From the NCBI GenBank assembly GCA_031275035.1, contig JAISPH010000145.1, positions 1 through 56,335 of the forward strand: a DNA stretch of 56,335 bases, read 5' to 3'. Source of the stretch: Treponema sp. (GTDB lineage: Bacteria; Spirochaetota; Spirochaetia; Treponematales; Breznakiellaceae). The notes beneath the pieces are model-generated. The model saw only the letters and a program-made list of their open reading frames with translations, was not told the origin of the DNA and searched no databases. The translations under genes were made by a program, and so were the position numbers. Below, piece by piece: positions 8,084-17,803 of the stretch. Within the stretch, counting starts at the first letter, position 1; each line of letters begins with the position of its first letter.

Positions 8084-9289
8084 ATGAAAACACCACATAT
8101 TGATTTTTATGTTTTTCTTGTTATTTCTGTTACAATAACAATTTTTTTCCTAATGAATTTTTTCACCATCAAAATTACTGATGATTTTTGTTGGGAATAT
8201 ATATCGGGTACGCAAGAAAAAGTACAATCTGTCTTTGATATTTTTCCATCGATTTATAATTATTACATGGGTCCTAATAATACGACAGGAGGATTTCACG
8301 GAGGAAGAATTGTTGCTGTCTTTTTAACCCAATTTTTTGTATTTTTGGGCAAAAATATTTTTAATATAGCAAATACGATTGTTTATATTTTATTTACCTT
8401 ACTAATGTATTTTCATATAACAGGTACTATAAAAAAAATAAATGTATTTTTATATGGAGCCATTAACATTTTTGCATGGTATACTGTTCCCGCATGGGGT
8501 CAAAATCTTCTATGGCTCACGGGAAGTTGTTTTTATTTATGGCCTTTAACTATCATTCTTTTTTTTCTCGTGCCGTTACATAAAAAATGCCGCATCCATG
8601 ATTATAATATTAATTTTTTCAAAAGTCTTTTGTATTTAATTCTAGGGTTATTGGCAGGATTAAGTTATGAAAATGTTGCCGCTGCTGTATTTGTACTATT
8701 ATTTTCATATTTTATATTTAAATTAAAAAGAAAAGAAAGGCCTGTATTGTTTGAAATTTTAGGAACGATAGGTTTTTTGACAGGTTTTATAATACTTATT
8801 GTGGCTCCTGGGAATTATGAAAGGTTAAATTCTTATGAAATTGTTTACCAATATGGTTTTTTTAAACGGGTGATTATCAGATTTATTCCGACAACTCAAA
8901 GGTTTTTTCTTAATTCGGGGTTTTTATTAACGGGATTTTCTTCTATTCTTGGAATAGAAATATTTTACCATCAAAAAAGAACAATAAACCTATTTTCCGT
9001 ATTGTTTCTTTTGGCGGGGATCACTGCTGCCTACTCAATGTTACTGAGCCCCGTATTTTCAAACAGAACATTTTTCCCTGTTTCGATTTTCCTCATTATT
9101 GCCTTGTTAAGTCTTTTTCAACAAATAACATTTCCAGAAATGATTCTAAGAAACAGAAAATTGTTTGCCATTATAATGTTTATATTTTTTTCTTTTTCGG
9201 TCACCAGAGCGGGTGTAGCCATAGTAAAATCTTATAGGGGCGATAAAAATATTAATGTTTTTGAAACGCACTATGCAAATCTCAAGTAA
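8084..9289 (+). CDS. DUF6056 family multi-pass membrane protein
   Basis: About ten membrane segments. Family-type blocks are the first extracytoplasmic ITDDFCW, GGRIVAVFLTQFF, WGQNLLWLTGSCFYLWP, SYENVAAAV and VAPGNYERL. DUF6056 proteins are common in O-antigen and capsule loci and resemble GT-C glycosyltransferases in topology. I choose ATG 8084 (MKTPHIDFYVF, preceded by AAAAAGG) over an upstream ATG at 7985, because the extra 33 residues look non-coding. The gene is very A+T-rich. Likely a lipid-linked sugar transferase or polymerase-like protein; not proven. Confidence 0.75.
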   Translation: MKTPHIDFYVFLVISVTITIFFLMNFFTIKITDDFCWEYISGTQEKVQSVFDIFPSIYNYYMGPNNTTGGFHGGRIVAVFLTQFFVFLGKNIFNIANTIVYILFTLLMYFHITGTIKKINVFLYGAINIFAWYTVPAWGQNLLWLTGSCFYLWPLTIILFFLVPLHKKCRIHDYNINFFKSLLYLILGLLAGLSYENVAAAVFVLLFSYFIFKLKRKERPVLFEILGTIGFLTGFIILIVAPGNYERLNSYEIVYQYGFFKRVIIRFIPTTQRFFLNSGFLLTGFSSILGIEIFYHQKRTINLFSVLFLLAGITAAYSMLLSPVFSNRTFFPVSIFLIIALLSLFQQITFPEMILRNRKLFAIIMFIFFSFSVTRAGVAIVKSYRGDKNINVFETHYANLK

Positions 9290-9319
9290 CTTTCATTGTT
9301 GTAGACATATGGATTAATT

Positions 9320-10498
9320 ATGACCATTCTTGGAATATTTCTAAATAATCAGTTGAGGACCGGCGGTAACAGGCGTTATTTGGAACTGATGGAAGAACTT
9401 TCCATCCGCGGAAATACCGTGCATGTCATTATGAACAGTTTTCTTGATTACAGTCCCAAGGCGTTTAATAAAATAGAAGTATCAATAAAATACAAACGCC
9501 GCAGTTTTCCGCCGGCTTCGTATTTATTCAGACAGGGCCTTAAAAGGCATTATATTAAAATAAAAGACGCCGCCGGTTCTCCACAGTTCATTATTATATT
9601 TGGCGACACCCAGTTAAAATCAGCTCTTTTTTTGAAAAAAAAACTGGAGCTGCCGCTGTTTTATGCTTTTCGCGCCAATGATATTGACCGGGCCCGCATT
9701 ATGCGGAACCACGGAAGCCTGGAAATGAGAGATTTTCTTTTTTCCCTGCTATACGAACCGGTAAACCGGCATAGGGAAAAAAAGGCTGCCCGCCATGCAG
9801 AACTTATCACGTTTCAAAATACTGTTGACCGGGACTGTTTTTTGCGGAGAACAAAATGTCCGGTAAAGAAAACTGTTGTCATCCCCGGCAATCTTGGTTC
9901 CTGGTATGGGCCCAAATGGGAGAACCGCAATTGTTCTTCGGAGATACGGAAGATTGTTTACATAGGTTTGCTTTCCGCCGGCAAAGGTTTTTGGGAACTA
10001 TTGAAGGCTTTGGAGCTTTTGAAGAAAAGGGGTTATGGTTTTCTGAAGTGCTATGCCCTGGGGCGTCTGGAAAATACCGATCCTGTTTTAAGGCTTATCA
10101 AAAAACTTCACATTGAAGAAATGGTTTTTCTCGAAGGTTTCAGGGACCCCTTCCCGTATCTTGCAGACTGCGATCTGCTGGTCTACCCTACCCTTTATGA
10201 CGCGTTTCCCAATACCGTGCTCGAAGCCCTCCATGCGGGCTGTCCCGTTATTGCTTCCGCCGTTGGGGGCGTTCCGGATCTGCTGGGTTATGAAGAACTG
10301 CTTTTCAAAAGCGCCGACATTGGCCAAATGACCGATAAAATAGAACGGTGCATTACCGACAGAGATTTCTATAAGAAAATCAGGATGCTTTGCTCAGAAC
10401 GGGCGGAAGTTCATCGTTTCGACTGGGCGGAGCGGTTTGAGTCGGCGATGCGGAATTATCTTGCCGCAGATGGAACCCCGGAGGTATTGAGGTCATGA
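9320..10498 (+). CDS. GT4 family glycosyltransferase
   Basis: GT-B fold retaining glycosyltransferase using a nucleotide-sugar donor. The N-terminal acceptor domain opens with the glycine loop NNQLRTGGNRRYLEL. The C-terminal donor domain has YIGLLSAGKGFWELLKAL, and then DLLVYPTLYDAFPNTVLEALHAGCPV, whose EALHAGCPV carries the family's E-x7-E-type donor-binding segment. The stop overlaps the next ATG (ATGA), so it is coupled with the epimerase downstream. The linkage is unknown. Confidence 0.88.
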   Translation: MTILGIFLNNQLRTGGNRRYLELMEELSIRGNTVHVIMNSFLDYSPKAFNKIEVSIKYKRRSFPPASYLFRQGLKRHYIKIKDAAGSPQFIIIFGDTQLKSALFLKKKLELPLFYAFRANDIDRARIMRNHGSLEMRDFLFSLLYEPVNRHREKKAARHAELITFQNTVDRDCFLRRTKCPVKKTVVIPGNLGSWYGPKWENRNCSSEIRKIVYIGLLSAGKGFWELLKALELLKKRGYGFLKCYALGRLENTDPVLRLIKKLHIEEMVFLEGFRDPFPYLADCDLLVYPTLYDAFPNTVLEALHAGCPVIASAVGGVPDLLGYEELLFKSADIGQMTDKIERCITDRDFYKKIRMLCSERAEVHRFDWAERFESAMRNYLAADGTPEVLRS

Positions 10499-11466
10499 GA
10501 ATATTGGTGACCGGCGGAGCCGGGTTTATCGGTTCCAATCTGTGCGAACATCTGCTGCAAAACAATCACCATGTCGTCTGTCTCGATAATTTTTCCACCG
10601 GGAAGATGGATAACATACTGCCCTTTTTCACCCAATACCCCGCTTCCTTCACTTTGATCGCAGGAGACATACGCAATATTGGGGACTGCAGAAGAGCGGC
10701 GGAGGGGGCCGAATTTGTCCTGCACGAAGCGGCATTAGGATCGGTCCCCCGATCAATAAACGATCCTGTTACGACAAATGAAGTTAATATTTCAGGATTT
10801 ATCAACATGCTCGTTGCCGCCCGGGACGCAAAGGTTAAGCGTTTTATCTACGCCGCCAGTTCTTCAACCTATGGCGACAGTACGGCGCTACCCAAGAGGG
10901 AAGACAATATAGGGCGGCCCCTTTCCCCCTATGCGGTTACCAAATTGGTCAACGAGCTCTATGCCGATGTCTTTTTCAAAACCTATGGGATGGAGTGTAT
11001 CGGCCTACGCTACTTCAATGTTTTTGGGCGGCGGCAGGATCCTTTTGGGGCTTATGCTGCGGTAATTCCCCTTTTTGTAAAGCAGCTGATACGGCATGAA
11101 AGTCCACGGATCAACGGCGGCGGCGAATACAGCCGCGATTTTACCTATGTTGACAATGTGGTGCAAATGAACGGTCTGGCCATAAAGACGGATAATCCGG
11201 AAGCTATTAACCAGGTATATAACACAGCCTGTGGCGAACAAACCAGTTTGAATCAGCTTGTTTCCTACTTGAAAGAATATTTGAGCGGGTATGATCCGGC
11301 CATAGCGGATATCAAGCCGGTTTACGGGGATTACCGGGCCGGGGACATTCCCCACTCTCTGGCGGATATTGATAAAGCAAAACGGCTTCTTGGATACGCC
11401 CCCCGGTTCGACATGCGGCGCGGCTTACAAGAAGCGGTAAAGTGGTATTGGGATAATCTTAGATAG
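10495..11466 (+). CDS. wbpP: UDP-GlcNAc/UDP-GlcNAcA C4-epimerase (WbpP/TviC type)
   Basis: Interconverts UDP-GlcNAc with UDP-GalNAc, or the matching uronic acids, at C4. The NAD loop is [19 protein letters not shown] holds the catalytic Ser/Thr block, YAVTK is the YxxxK pair, and [21 protein letters not shown] plus [12 protein letters not shown] are near-diagnostic for WbpP/TviC rather than galactose-type GalE. The next gene encodes a TviB/WbpO-type dehydrogenase, so the pair most likely makes UDP-GalNAcA, as for Vi antigen and Pseudomonas O6. Confidence 0.88.
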   Translation: MRILVTGGAGFIGSNLCEHLLQNNHHVVCLDNFSTGKMDNILPFFTQYPASFTLIAGDIRNIGDCRRAAEGAEFVLHEAALGSVPRSINDPVTTNEVNISGFINMLVAARDAKVKRFIYAASSSTYGDSTALPKREDNIGRPLSPYAVTKLVNELYADVFFKTYGMECIGLRYFNVFGRRQDPFGAYAAVIPLFVKQLIRHESPRINGGGEYSRDFTYVDNVVQMNGLAIKTDNPEAINQVYNTACGEQTSLNQLVSYLKEYLSGYDPAIADIKPVYGDYRAGDIPHSLADIDKAKRLLGYAPRFDMRRGLQEAVKWYWDNLR

Positions 11467-11473
11467 GATTGTT

Positions 11474-12739
11474 ATGGAAGCGGTAAAAATTGCGGTAATC
11501 GGACTTGGCTATGTGGGCCTTCCCCTGGCGCGTTTATTTTCAACCAAATATAAAACCATAGGATTCGACATAAACCGGGAACGGGTAAAAACGCTGATGT
11601 CGGGACACGATGCCACCATGGAGGTTCCGGACGATCTGCTGCAACCGGCGCTGCAAAAGGGCCTTTTATGCACTTCCGACATTGACCATATCAGAGATTG
11701 TGATTTCTACATTGTATCGGTACCGACGCCGGTTGATGAAAACCATAATCCCGATTTAACCCCCCTTTATAAGGCAAGCGAAACCGTTGGAAAGATTATC
11801 ACAAAGGGCAACATCGTCGTTTATGAATCTACCGTTTATCCCGGCGTTACCGAAGATGAATGTATGCCGATAATAGAAAAAATATCGGGGCTGCGTTTCA
11901 ATGTTGATTTTTTTGCCGGGTATTCACCGGAACGGATCAATCCGGGGGACAAGCTGCACAGGGTTGACAATATTAAAAAGGTTACCTCCGGCTCAACGCC
12001 GGAAGCCGGTAAAAAAATCAACGAAGTTTACGGATCGGTAATTTCGGCGGGGACCTATTTGGCGCCTTCAATCAAGGTTGCCGAGGCGGCAAAAGTAATA
12101 GAAAATTCCCAGCGGGATATTAATATTGCCTTTGTCAACGAACTGGCAAAGATATTTGATCGTATGGGTATTGACACCAGGGATGTATTGGAAGCCGCCG
12201 GGACCAAGTGGAATTTTCTTTCCTTTACGCCGGGCCTGGTCGGCGGCCACTGTATTGGAGTTGACCCTTATTACCTGGCCCAGTGCGCCCAAAAATACGG
12301 ATACAATCCCGAAATCATCCTTGCCGGCAGAAGAATGAACGACGGGATGGGCGAATACGTGGCTCACCGGGTTATAAAATTAATGATAAAAAAAGGCATT
12401 CAAATGACGGGGGCGGACATTCTGATCCTCGGTCTTACCTTTAAGGAAAACTGTCCCGACATCCGCAATACCAAAGTTATGGATATCTATAATACCCTAA
12501 AGGACTATAACCTTGCCGTTTCGGTATACGATCCTCTTGCGGACAGGGATACGGTTAAACATGAATACGGCATTGACATCATAACCTGCAAACCCGGAAA
12601 AAAGTTTGATGCCGTAATCCTAGCCGTTGCCCACGATCAGTTCAACGACATCGACATCCCGTCCCTTCTAAGGGAAAATCATATTGTCTTTGACGTTAAA
12701 GCCCTGCTTGACAGGGCACTGACGGATGGGCGCTTGTAA
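11474..12739 (+). CDS. tviB: UDP-N-acetylhexosamine 6-dehydrogenase (TviB/WbpO type)
   Basis: Two-step NAD-dependent oxidation of UDP-GlcNAc or UDP-GalNAc to the uronic acid. The N-terminal Rossmann loop is [22 protein letters not shown] lies near residue 120. The middle block has [19 protein letters not shown], and [14 protein letters not shown] holds the catalytic cysteine. The C-terminal domain has [16 protein letters not shown]. The [15 protein letters not shown] spacing fits TviB/WbpO rather than Ugd. It follows the epimerase by seven bases. Confidence 0.88.
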   Translation: MEAVKIAVIGLGYVGLPLARLFSTKYKTIGFDINRERVKTLMSGHDATMEVPDDLLQPALQKGLLCTSDIDHIRDCDFYIVSVPTPVDENHNPDLTPLYKASETVGKIITKGNIVVYESTVYPGVTEDECMPIIEKISGLRFNVDFFAGYSPERINPGDKLHRVDNIKKVTSGSTPEAGKKINEVYGSVISAGTYLAPSIKVAEAAKVIENSQRDINIAFVNELAKIFDRMGIDTRDVLEAAGTKWNFLSFTPGLVGGHCIGVDPYYLAQCAQKYGYNPEIILAGRRMNDGMGEYVAHRVIKLMIKKGIQMTGADILILGLTFKENCPDIRNTKVMDIYNTLKDYNLAVSVYDPLADRDTVKHEYGIDIITCKPGKKFDAVILAVAHDQFNDIDIPSLLRENHIVFDVKALLDRALTDGRL

Positions 12740-12740
12740 T

Positions 12741-12920
12741 ATGTTTTTATTATATATCGATCCCGGAACGGGAAGTATGCTTTTTTCACTTTTTATGGGA
12801 TTGGCGGCGGTTGTTTTTCTTAAAAAAATTAAATTTTATTTTGTAAATAATTCCATATTCGACGCTAATAACCGGAAAAAAATGCGCTACAAGGATTTTA
12901 AGAATCATAAAAACTATTAA
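12741..12920 (+). CDS. Short 'IDPGTGS' membrane peptide, probably truncated
   Basis: MFLLYIDPGTGSMLFSLFMG is the N-terminal membrane segment of a family of roughly 400-600-residue envelope proteins that continue with 'kipYvIFSDHKrYWnvF'. Here the peptide runs only to RKKMRYKDFKNHKNY and then stops, just where the conserved W should follow. It therefore looks like a remnant cut by deletion. The ATG at 12741 follows the tviB stop by one base; the ATG at 12726 overlaps tviB and is less likely. A short functional peptide cannot be excluded. Confidence 0.55.
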   Translation: MFLLYIDPGTGSMLFSLFMGLAAVVFLKKIKFYFVNNSIFDANNRKKMRYKDFKNHKNY

Positions 12921-13371
12921 TTATACGAAAACATTCAAAGAACTGATTTCCTTTAATATAATTGGAATAATTAATACTGCCATTACTTACGCCATCTATT
13001 CCGGGATGGTGTTTTTCAAAACAGATTATAAAATTGCCCTTGTTCTTGAATACTGTTTCGGAATCACATTCAGTTTTTTTCTAAACAGACATTTTACCTT
13101 TCATCACACCGGGGGAATAACATTTCGCATGATCTTCTCAATGGTGGGTTTTTATCTTTTGGTTTTGGGAATTAATTTTTCCCTGCTTGTCTTTTTTGTG
13201 GAAAAATTACATTTCAATTCATACATTGGACAGCTCATCGCCCTGTCGGTGTCGGTAAGCTTGTCTTTTTTTGCACAGAAATTTATTGTCTTTAAAAAAG
13301 GGAATCAGTTGGAAGATGCTAACATGTTGGACCCTGTAAATGATTCTCCCGCCGCAAATGAAAACAAATAA
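12904..13371 (+). CDS. GtrA-like membrane protein without a canonical start
   Basis: GtrA proteins are small four-helix membrane proteins thought to flip or accompany bactoprenol-linked sugars. FKELISFNIIGIINTAITYAIY is a normal first helix, and the later helices with FSFFLNRHFTF and SFFAQKFIVFKK are typical. The first ATG in frame (13006) lies inside the first helix. Between the upstream stop (12844) and 13006 there is no ATG, GTG or TTG. AAGGA (12891-12895) is well spaced from an ATC at 12904. Either a rare start is used, or the 5' end was lost in the event that truncated the preceding gene. Confidence 0.6.
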   Translation: MIKTINYTKTFKELISFNIIGIINTAITYAIYSGMVFFKTDYKIALVLEYCFGITFSFFLNRHFTFHHTGGITFRMIFSMVGFYLLVLGINFSLLVFFVEKLHFNSYIGQLIALSVSVSLSFFAQKFIVFKKGNQLEDANMLDPVNDSPAANENK

Positions 13372-15220
13372 TTTCCCCTCAAAGAAACTAAGCGTTTTTT
13401 TTCTTATAATCGTCCCAATCCTTCTTATGTTTCAAGGGATAGATTTTACCGATACCGGCTGGGTTTTGTCAAATTATCAGCAGATGTTTTTTGATCCCGG
13501 AAGCGTTTCATACTGGTTCCATCTCTGGCTTCCCAATATCATAGGCGGAATTTGGTATAAGCTTTTTGGCTGGGGAGGACTGCTTTCGTTTAAAATAGCG
13601 GCGGTTCTTATATTTTGGCTCACCGCATTTTTAGTATACCGTATATATAAAAATGCATCCGGCATACTCCGGGGAGGCAGCGGCATACCGGAGCCTTCGA
13701 TTTCGGATAGATGCCTTTTTCTTGCCCTTGTTCTGGGTATGGCGCTTCATTTTCCCAGTAAGATTACGGTTATCCACTACAATAATATTTCCATGCTGTT
13801 CCTGACCCTTGGCGCCGTTCTTCTCCTGGCCGGTATAAACCGCAGGAAAATGCTTCTTCTGTACCTTTCGGGAGCAGCCTCTTGCCTTTCGGTTTTTGCA
13901 AGGCTGCCTAATCTCCTCAGCATTTTCTTTTCAGCGGTGATCCTCTACGCATGGTTACTGGAACCCGGGCCGGAAAAAGCTCCCGGGGGGGAATTTTTCT
14001 CCGCCGCCAATAGCGGCCCGGCAAAACAGATGACGGTCTTTATTCTCGGCTGGGTTTCAGCCTTAATCGTTGTATTGGCATTGATGGCCGTTTTGGGACA
14101 TTTCGATCTGTACAGGGCCGCCGTTTTTGATCTCTTCTTTGGAGCAAAGGAGGATCTGTCCCATTACGGAAGTAGAACCATTGAAAAAAAATTCTTCCTC
14201 GATTGGGCAAGGGCCCTGTTCGCCGGATCATCGATGACCGTTCTTTCCTGCTTTGCCCATTTTCTCATAAAAAAAATTAATCTTAAATATGCTCAATTTT
14301 TTATTTATGCCGCCGTTGCCATGATTACCTTCTCCCTGACCTGGCTGCGTTTCTGGCCGGAATCGATGATCCTCATATATCCCATAACAGGTTTTATCGC
14401 CATCACCTGTCTTCAGATTATGTTCTTTCTGGGCGGTGAATACAAAGCCCAGAAACTGCTGGCATTAACGGCTGTCATCCTTATGGTTATTCTCTCAATC
14501 GGCTCCGATACGGGCATGAAGGTGAGTTCCTATTCGGTTATTTTTGGGCTGCCCCTGGTATGCTGGTATTGGTATGAACTGCCCGAAAATACGATCGTCC
14601 TTTTAACCTTTTGTAAAAACAAAGCGGTTAAAGAATCAAAGTTACATTTCAATAAAACGGCCAAAAGAAATATTATTTCCTTTGTTATAGTCATTTATAC
14701 GGCCTATGCGGTTCCCTTTACCATCCGCAATGTATACCGGGATAATTCCCTGCGCTGGAAGATGAACGCCTTTGTGGATCATTCCATGCTGAGGGGTATG
14801 CTTACCACTCCCGAAAGGGCCGCCGCCGTAGAGTCCCTGGCGGCCGAACTGGGGAGGCGGACGCATCCGGGCGCCGTTCTCCTTACCTACGAAAGTATCC
14901 CCATGGTACATTTTCTTATGGGAACCCGGCCTTACCTTTACAACCCCTGGCCCATTCTTTACCTGCCCGTTGAATTCAAAAAGTATCTTGATAAGGCCCG
15001 GCGGGAAAGGCCGGAACTTCCCCTGGCGGTACTGGCAAAGATCGAAATGCGCAGTTCCGGCTGGCCCAAAAGCGGCTCCGTAAACCGTTCTGAAACCGCA
15101 GAGGCCAACCGCGTCATTCTTCGTAATTTTCTTGAGGAAGAAAAATATGAAAAAATATGGGAGAATGATGCTTTTGAAATTCTTTCGCCGCCGGCGGCAG
15201 TAATTGGGAGGGAACCATGA
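13340..15220 (+). CDS. Large multi-pass membrane protein, GT-C-like
   Basis: About 626 residues with some ten hydrophobic helices in the first 460 residues, then an extracytoplasmic C-terminal domain of about 150 residues ([21 protein letters not shown] onward). The first loop after helix 1 is [16 protein letters not shown], an acidic loop in the place where GT-C transferases carry catalytic acidic residues. It lies between gtrA-like and rmlA genes and may be the specific sugar transferase that works with GtrA/GtrB. ATG 13358 (MKTNNF) is an equally good start. Function is inferred from topology only. Confidence 0.6.
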   Translation: MILPPQMKTNNFPSKKLSVFFLIIVPILLMFQGIDFTDTGWVLSNYQQMFFDPGSVSYWFHLWLPNIIGGIWYKLFGWGGLLSFKIAAVLIFWLTAFLVYRIYKNASGILRGGSGIPEPSISDRCLFLALVLGMALHFPSKITVIHYNNISMLFLTLGAVLLLAGINRRKMLLLYLSGAASCLSVFARLPNLLSIFFSAVILYAWLLEPGPEKAPGGEFFSAANSGPAKQMTVFILGWVSALIVVLALMAVLGHFDLYRAAVFDLFFGAKEDLSHYGSRTIEKKFFLDWARALFAGSSMTVLSCFAHFLIKKINLKYAQFFIYAAVAMITFSLTWLRFWPESMILIYPITGFIAITCLQIMFFLGGEYKAQKLLALTAVILMVILSIGSDTGMKVSSYSVIFGLPLVCWYWYELPENTIVLLTFCKNKAVKESKLHFNKTAKRNIISFVIVIYTAYAVPFTIRNVYRDNSLRWKMNAFVDHSMLRGMLTTPERAAAVESLAAELGRRTHPGAVLLTYESIPMVHFLMGTRPYLYNPWPILYLPVEFKKYLDKARRERPELPLAVLAKIEMRSSGWPKSGSVNRSETAEANRVILRNFLEEEKYEKIWENDAFEILSPPAAVIGREP

Positions 15221-16086
15221 AGGGAATCATACTGGCCGGCGGGACCGGGTCCCGGCTGTTTCCGGTAACCAGGGTCATCACCAAACAACTGCTTCCGGTT
15301 TATGACAAGCCCCTTATCTATTATCCCCTTTCGGTTCTCATGCTGGCGGGGATACGGGATATACTGATCATCTCTACAGGGAAGGACATTGAACGCTTCA
15401 AAGACCTCTTTGACGACGGCTCCTTTCTGGGCATCAAAATCAGCTATGCGGTACAGGACCGGCCTAACGGCATCGGAGAAGCCTTTATTGTGGGGGAAGA
15501 TTTCATCGGGAAAGACAGGGTCTCCCTGATTCTGGGGGATAATATTTTTTACGGCCAGGGTTTTTCCGACGCCCTGGACCTGGCTGCCGCCCGCAAAACC
15601 GGGGCGACTATTTTTGCCTACTATGTAAATGATCCCGAAAATTTCGGCGTCATCGAATTCGATAAAAACTTCAATGTCCTCGGTATTGAAGAAAAACCTG
15701 AAAATCCAAAATCGAATTATGCCGCCACCGGCCTTTACTTTTACGATAATGACGTGGTTGCCGCTGCCAAGAGCATACGTCCTTCAGCCCGGGGGGAGCT
15801 GGAAATCACCGATATCAACCGGATCTATCTCGAAGAAAAAAAGCTCCACGTGGAGCTCCTGGGCCGGGGTTTTGCATGGCTCGATACGGGCACCCATGAA
15901 TCTATTCTTGAGGCGTCCCACTTTGTCAGGACCATCGAAAAAAGACAGGGCTTGAAAATTGCATGTATAGAAGAAATTGCCTATAATAAGGGCTATATCG
16001 GCAGGGAACAGATCTTAAAACTTGCCGAATCCCTCTCGTCTTCGGGTTATGGGGATTACCTCAGAGCTATTCTCAGGGAAAGATAA
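15217..16086 (+). CDS. rmlA: Glucose-1-phosphate thymidylyltransferase
   Basis: Makes dTDP-glucose from glucose-1-phosphate and dTTP, the first step to dTDP-deoxysugars. It has the RmlA signature [56 protein letters not shown] and [17 protein letters not shown], and the standard length of 289. The ATG overlaps the upstream stop. RmlB, which supplies the next step, is not in this window, while the later RffA-type aminotransferase (19743) is. Confidence 0.95.
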   Translation: MKGIILAGGTGSRLFPVTRVITKQLLPVYDKPLIYYPLSVLMLAGIRDILIISTGKDIERFKDLFDDGSFLGIKISYAVQDRPNGIGEAFIVGEDFIGKDRVSLILGDNIFYGQGFSDALDLAAARKTGATIFAYYVNDPENFGVIEFDKNFNVLGIEEKPENPKSNYAATGLYFYDNDVVAAAKSIRPSARGELEITDINRIYLEEKKLHVELLGRGFAWLDTGTHESILEASHFVRTIEKRQGLKIACIEEIAYNKGYIGREQILKLAESLSSSGYGDYLRAILRER

Positions 16087-16469
16087 TGGAAAAGGCCGGA
16101 TTAATAGAATTTAAAATCAACGGCGATGAACGGGGCTCCCTTATCGCTGTTGAGGCTGAAAAACAGCTTCCCTACAAAATAGCAAGAATATTTTATATGT
16201 CCGGCATGAATGCCGGTGCTGTCCGGGGCAAGCATGCCAACAAAAAATCGGCCATTTCTTTTATTGCGGTAAATGGAAGCTGTACCATAATGGTTGATGA
16301 CGGCAGCGAGAGGGAATCCTTTATCCTTGACAAGCCTAACATTGCTCTTTTGTGCCTGCCGATGACCTGGAAGGAAATGTACGATTTTTCATCCGATTGT
16401 ATACTAATGGGCATCTGTGATACCTATTACGACGCCGGGGATTATATACCGGACTATAACGCTTTTTAA
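16086..16469 (+). CDS. Cupin of the FdtA/WxcM-like sugar ketoisomerase family
   Basis: Small RmlC-like cupin. The family interconverts 3- and 4-keto dTDP-6-deoxyhexoses (FdtA, QdtA). Motifs are DERGSLIAVE near the N-terminus, RGKHANKK, and LCLPMTWKEMYDFS. In characterised FdtA-type enzymes the block reads RGxHAH with two active-site histidines. Here the second is Asn, so ketoisomerase activity is doubtful. It follows rmlA with no gap and its product is probably part of the dTDP-sugar branch. Confidence 0.75.
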   Translation: MEKAGLIEFKINGDERGSLIAVEAEKQLPYKIARIFYMSGMNAGAVRGKHANKKSAISFIAVNGSCTIMVDDGSERESFILDKPNIALLCLPMTWKEMYDFSSDCILMGICDTYYDAGDYIPDYNAF

Positions 16470-16486
16470 AACTTGAGGGAGCAGGT

Positions 16487-17803
16487 ATGACCAAAAAAAA
16501 CGTAGCTATTGTCGGCTTTGGCTACATAGGTTCGGTTATCGGTTCTGTCCTGGCGGACCGGGGACACCGGGTTCTGGGGATAGAGAAGGATCCGAGAATA
16601 CTTAATGCGGTACAGAACAATCAAAGCCCCTTTAATGAACCGGGCCTTGAAGAACTGATCCTGCGGGTCCGTTCCAGGGGTCTGCTTGAGCTGAGTAACG
16701 ATGTTTCAAGGGCGGCGGAGGCCGAGGTCTTCGTTATTACCGTAGGCACTCCCCTGTCGGACAACTACGAACCGGATCTGCGGCAGATAAAGGCGGCGGC
16801 GGAATCAATCAAACCCTATGTCAAAACGGGAAGCCTGGTCATGTTGAAAAGTACCGTTCCCCCCGGTACGACATCGGACGTGGTGGGGCCCATACTGCAG
16901 AATAGACATATACGCCTTGCATTTTGTCCCGAGCGGCTTGCCGAAGGCCGGGCCATCCAGGAATTCCTGAGTATTCCCGTGGTTGTCGGCGGTATCGACA
17001 ATGAAAGCACTGCGGCGGCGGCGGAATTCTGGAAGGAATCCCTGGGGGTTGACGTTATTACCGTTGGAAACGCCCGGAGCGCCGAAATGGTTAAACTTGC
17101 GGATAATCTCTGGATAGATCTTAACATTGCTTTGGCGGGAGAACTGGCAAAATTGGCGGACAAAATGAACATCGATGTCCTTGACGTTATCAAGGCCGCC
17201 AATTCCCTTCCCAAGGGCAGTCATAACGTTAATATCCTCATTCCTTCGGTCGGCGTCGGCGGTTACTGCCTTACCAAGGATCCCTGGTTTGTACAGCATA
17301 TGGGCAGGGGGCTTGGACTTGAACTGAAAATACCCCGGACCTCCCGGGAAGTAAACGACAGTATGCCCGCCTATTCCGCCGCCCAAATAGACGCCGTCCT
17401 TTCGTCCGGGGAAGGCAACCGGGGGCAGAAAAAAATCGCCGTCCTGGGCATTGCCTTTAAAAACAATACCGGAGACTGCCGTTTTACTCCCGCCAAACCG
17501 GTAATCGATGAGCTGCGCAGGCTTGGGTACAATCTTGCCGTCTGCGATCCCTGGACCGGGGATCATGACGCCAGACTGGTAACGGATCTTCCCGTATCGG
17601 CGGATATCGAAAAGACCCTTGAGGGAGCCGACTGCGCAGCCTTCCTTGCGGGTCACCGAAATTTCCATGAAATTGAAATTACAAAACTGGCGGAACTAGT
17701 CAAACCCGGGGCTTTGATTTTTGACGGCAGAATGTTTTTTGACAAAGACAAGATAGAACAAATGCGTGCGGCAAAACTGCGCTACAAAGGAGTCGGCCGA
17801 TGA
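16487..17803 (+). CDS. wecC: UDP-N-acetyl-D-mannosaminuronate-type dehydrogenase (WecC-like)
   Basis: Nucleotide-sugar 6-dehydrogenase, a different subgroup from the gene at 11474. The NAD loop is IVGFGYIGSVIG. KSTVPPGTTSDVV, FCPERLAEGRAIQEF, EMVKLADNLWIDLNIALAGELA and SVGVGGYCLTKDPWF (catalytic Cys) are typical of the UDP-ManNAc/UDP-GlcNAc dehydrogenase group. The C-terminal domain has LGIAFKNNTGDCRFTPA. The stop overlaps the next ATG. The WecB epimerase that would supply UDP-ManNAc is not in the window, so substrate assignment is tentative. Confidence 0.85.
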   Translation: MTKKNVAIVGFGYIGSVIGSVLADRGHRVLGIEKDPRILNAVQNNQSPFNEPGLEELILRVRSRGLLELSNDVSRAAEAEVFVITVGTPLSDNYEPDLRQIKAAAESIKPYVKTGSLVMLKSTVPPGTTSDVVGPILQNRHIRLAFCPERLAEGRAIQEFLSIPVVVGGIDNESTAAAAEFWKESLGVDVITVGNARSAEMVKLADNLWIDLNIALAGELAKLADKMNIDVLDVIKAANSLPKGSHNVNILIPSVGVGGYCLTKDPWFVQHMGRGLGLELKIPRTSREVNDSMPAYSAAQIDAVLSSGEGNRGQKKIAVLGIAFKNNTGDCRFTPAKPVIDELRRLGYNLAVCDPWTGDHDARLVTDLPVSADIEKTLEGADCAAFLAGHRNFHEIEITKLAELVKPGALIFDGRMFFDKDKIEQMRAAKLRYKGVGR

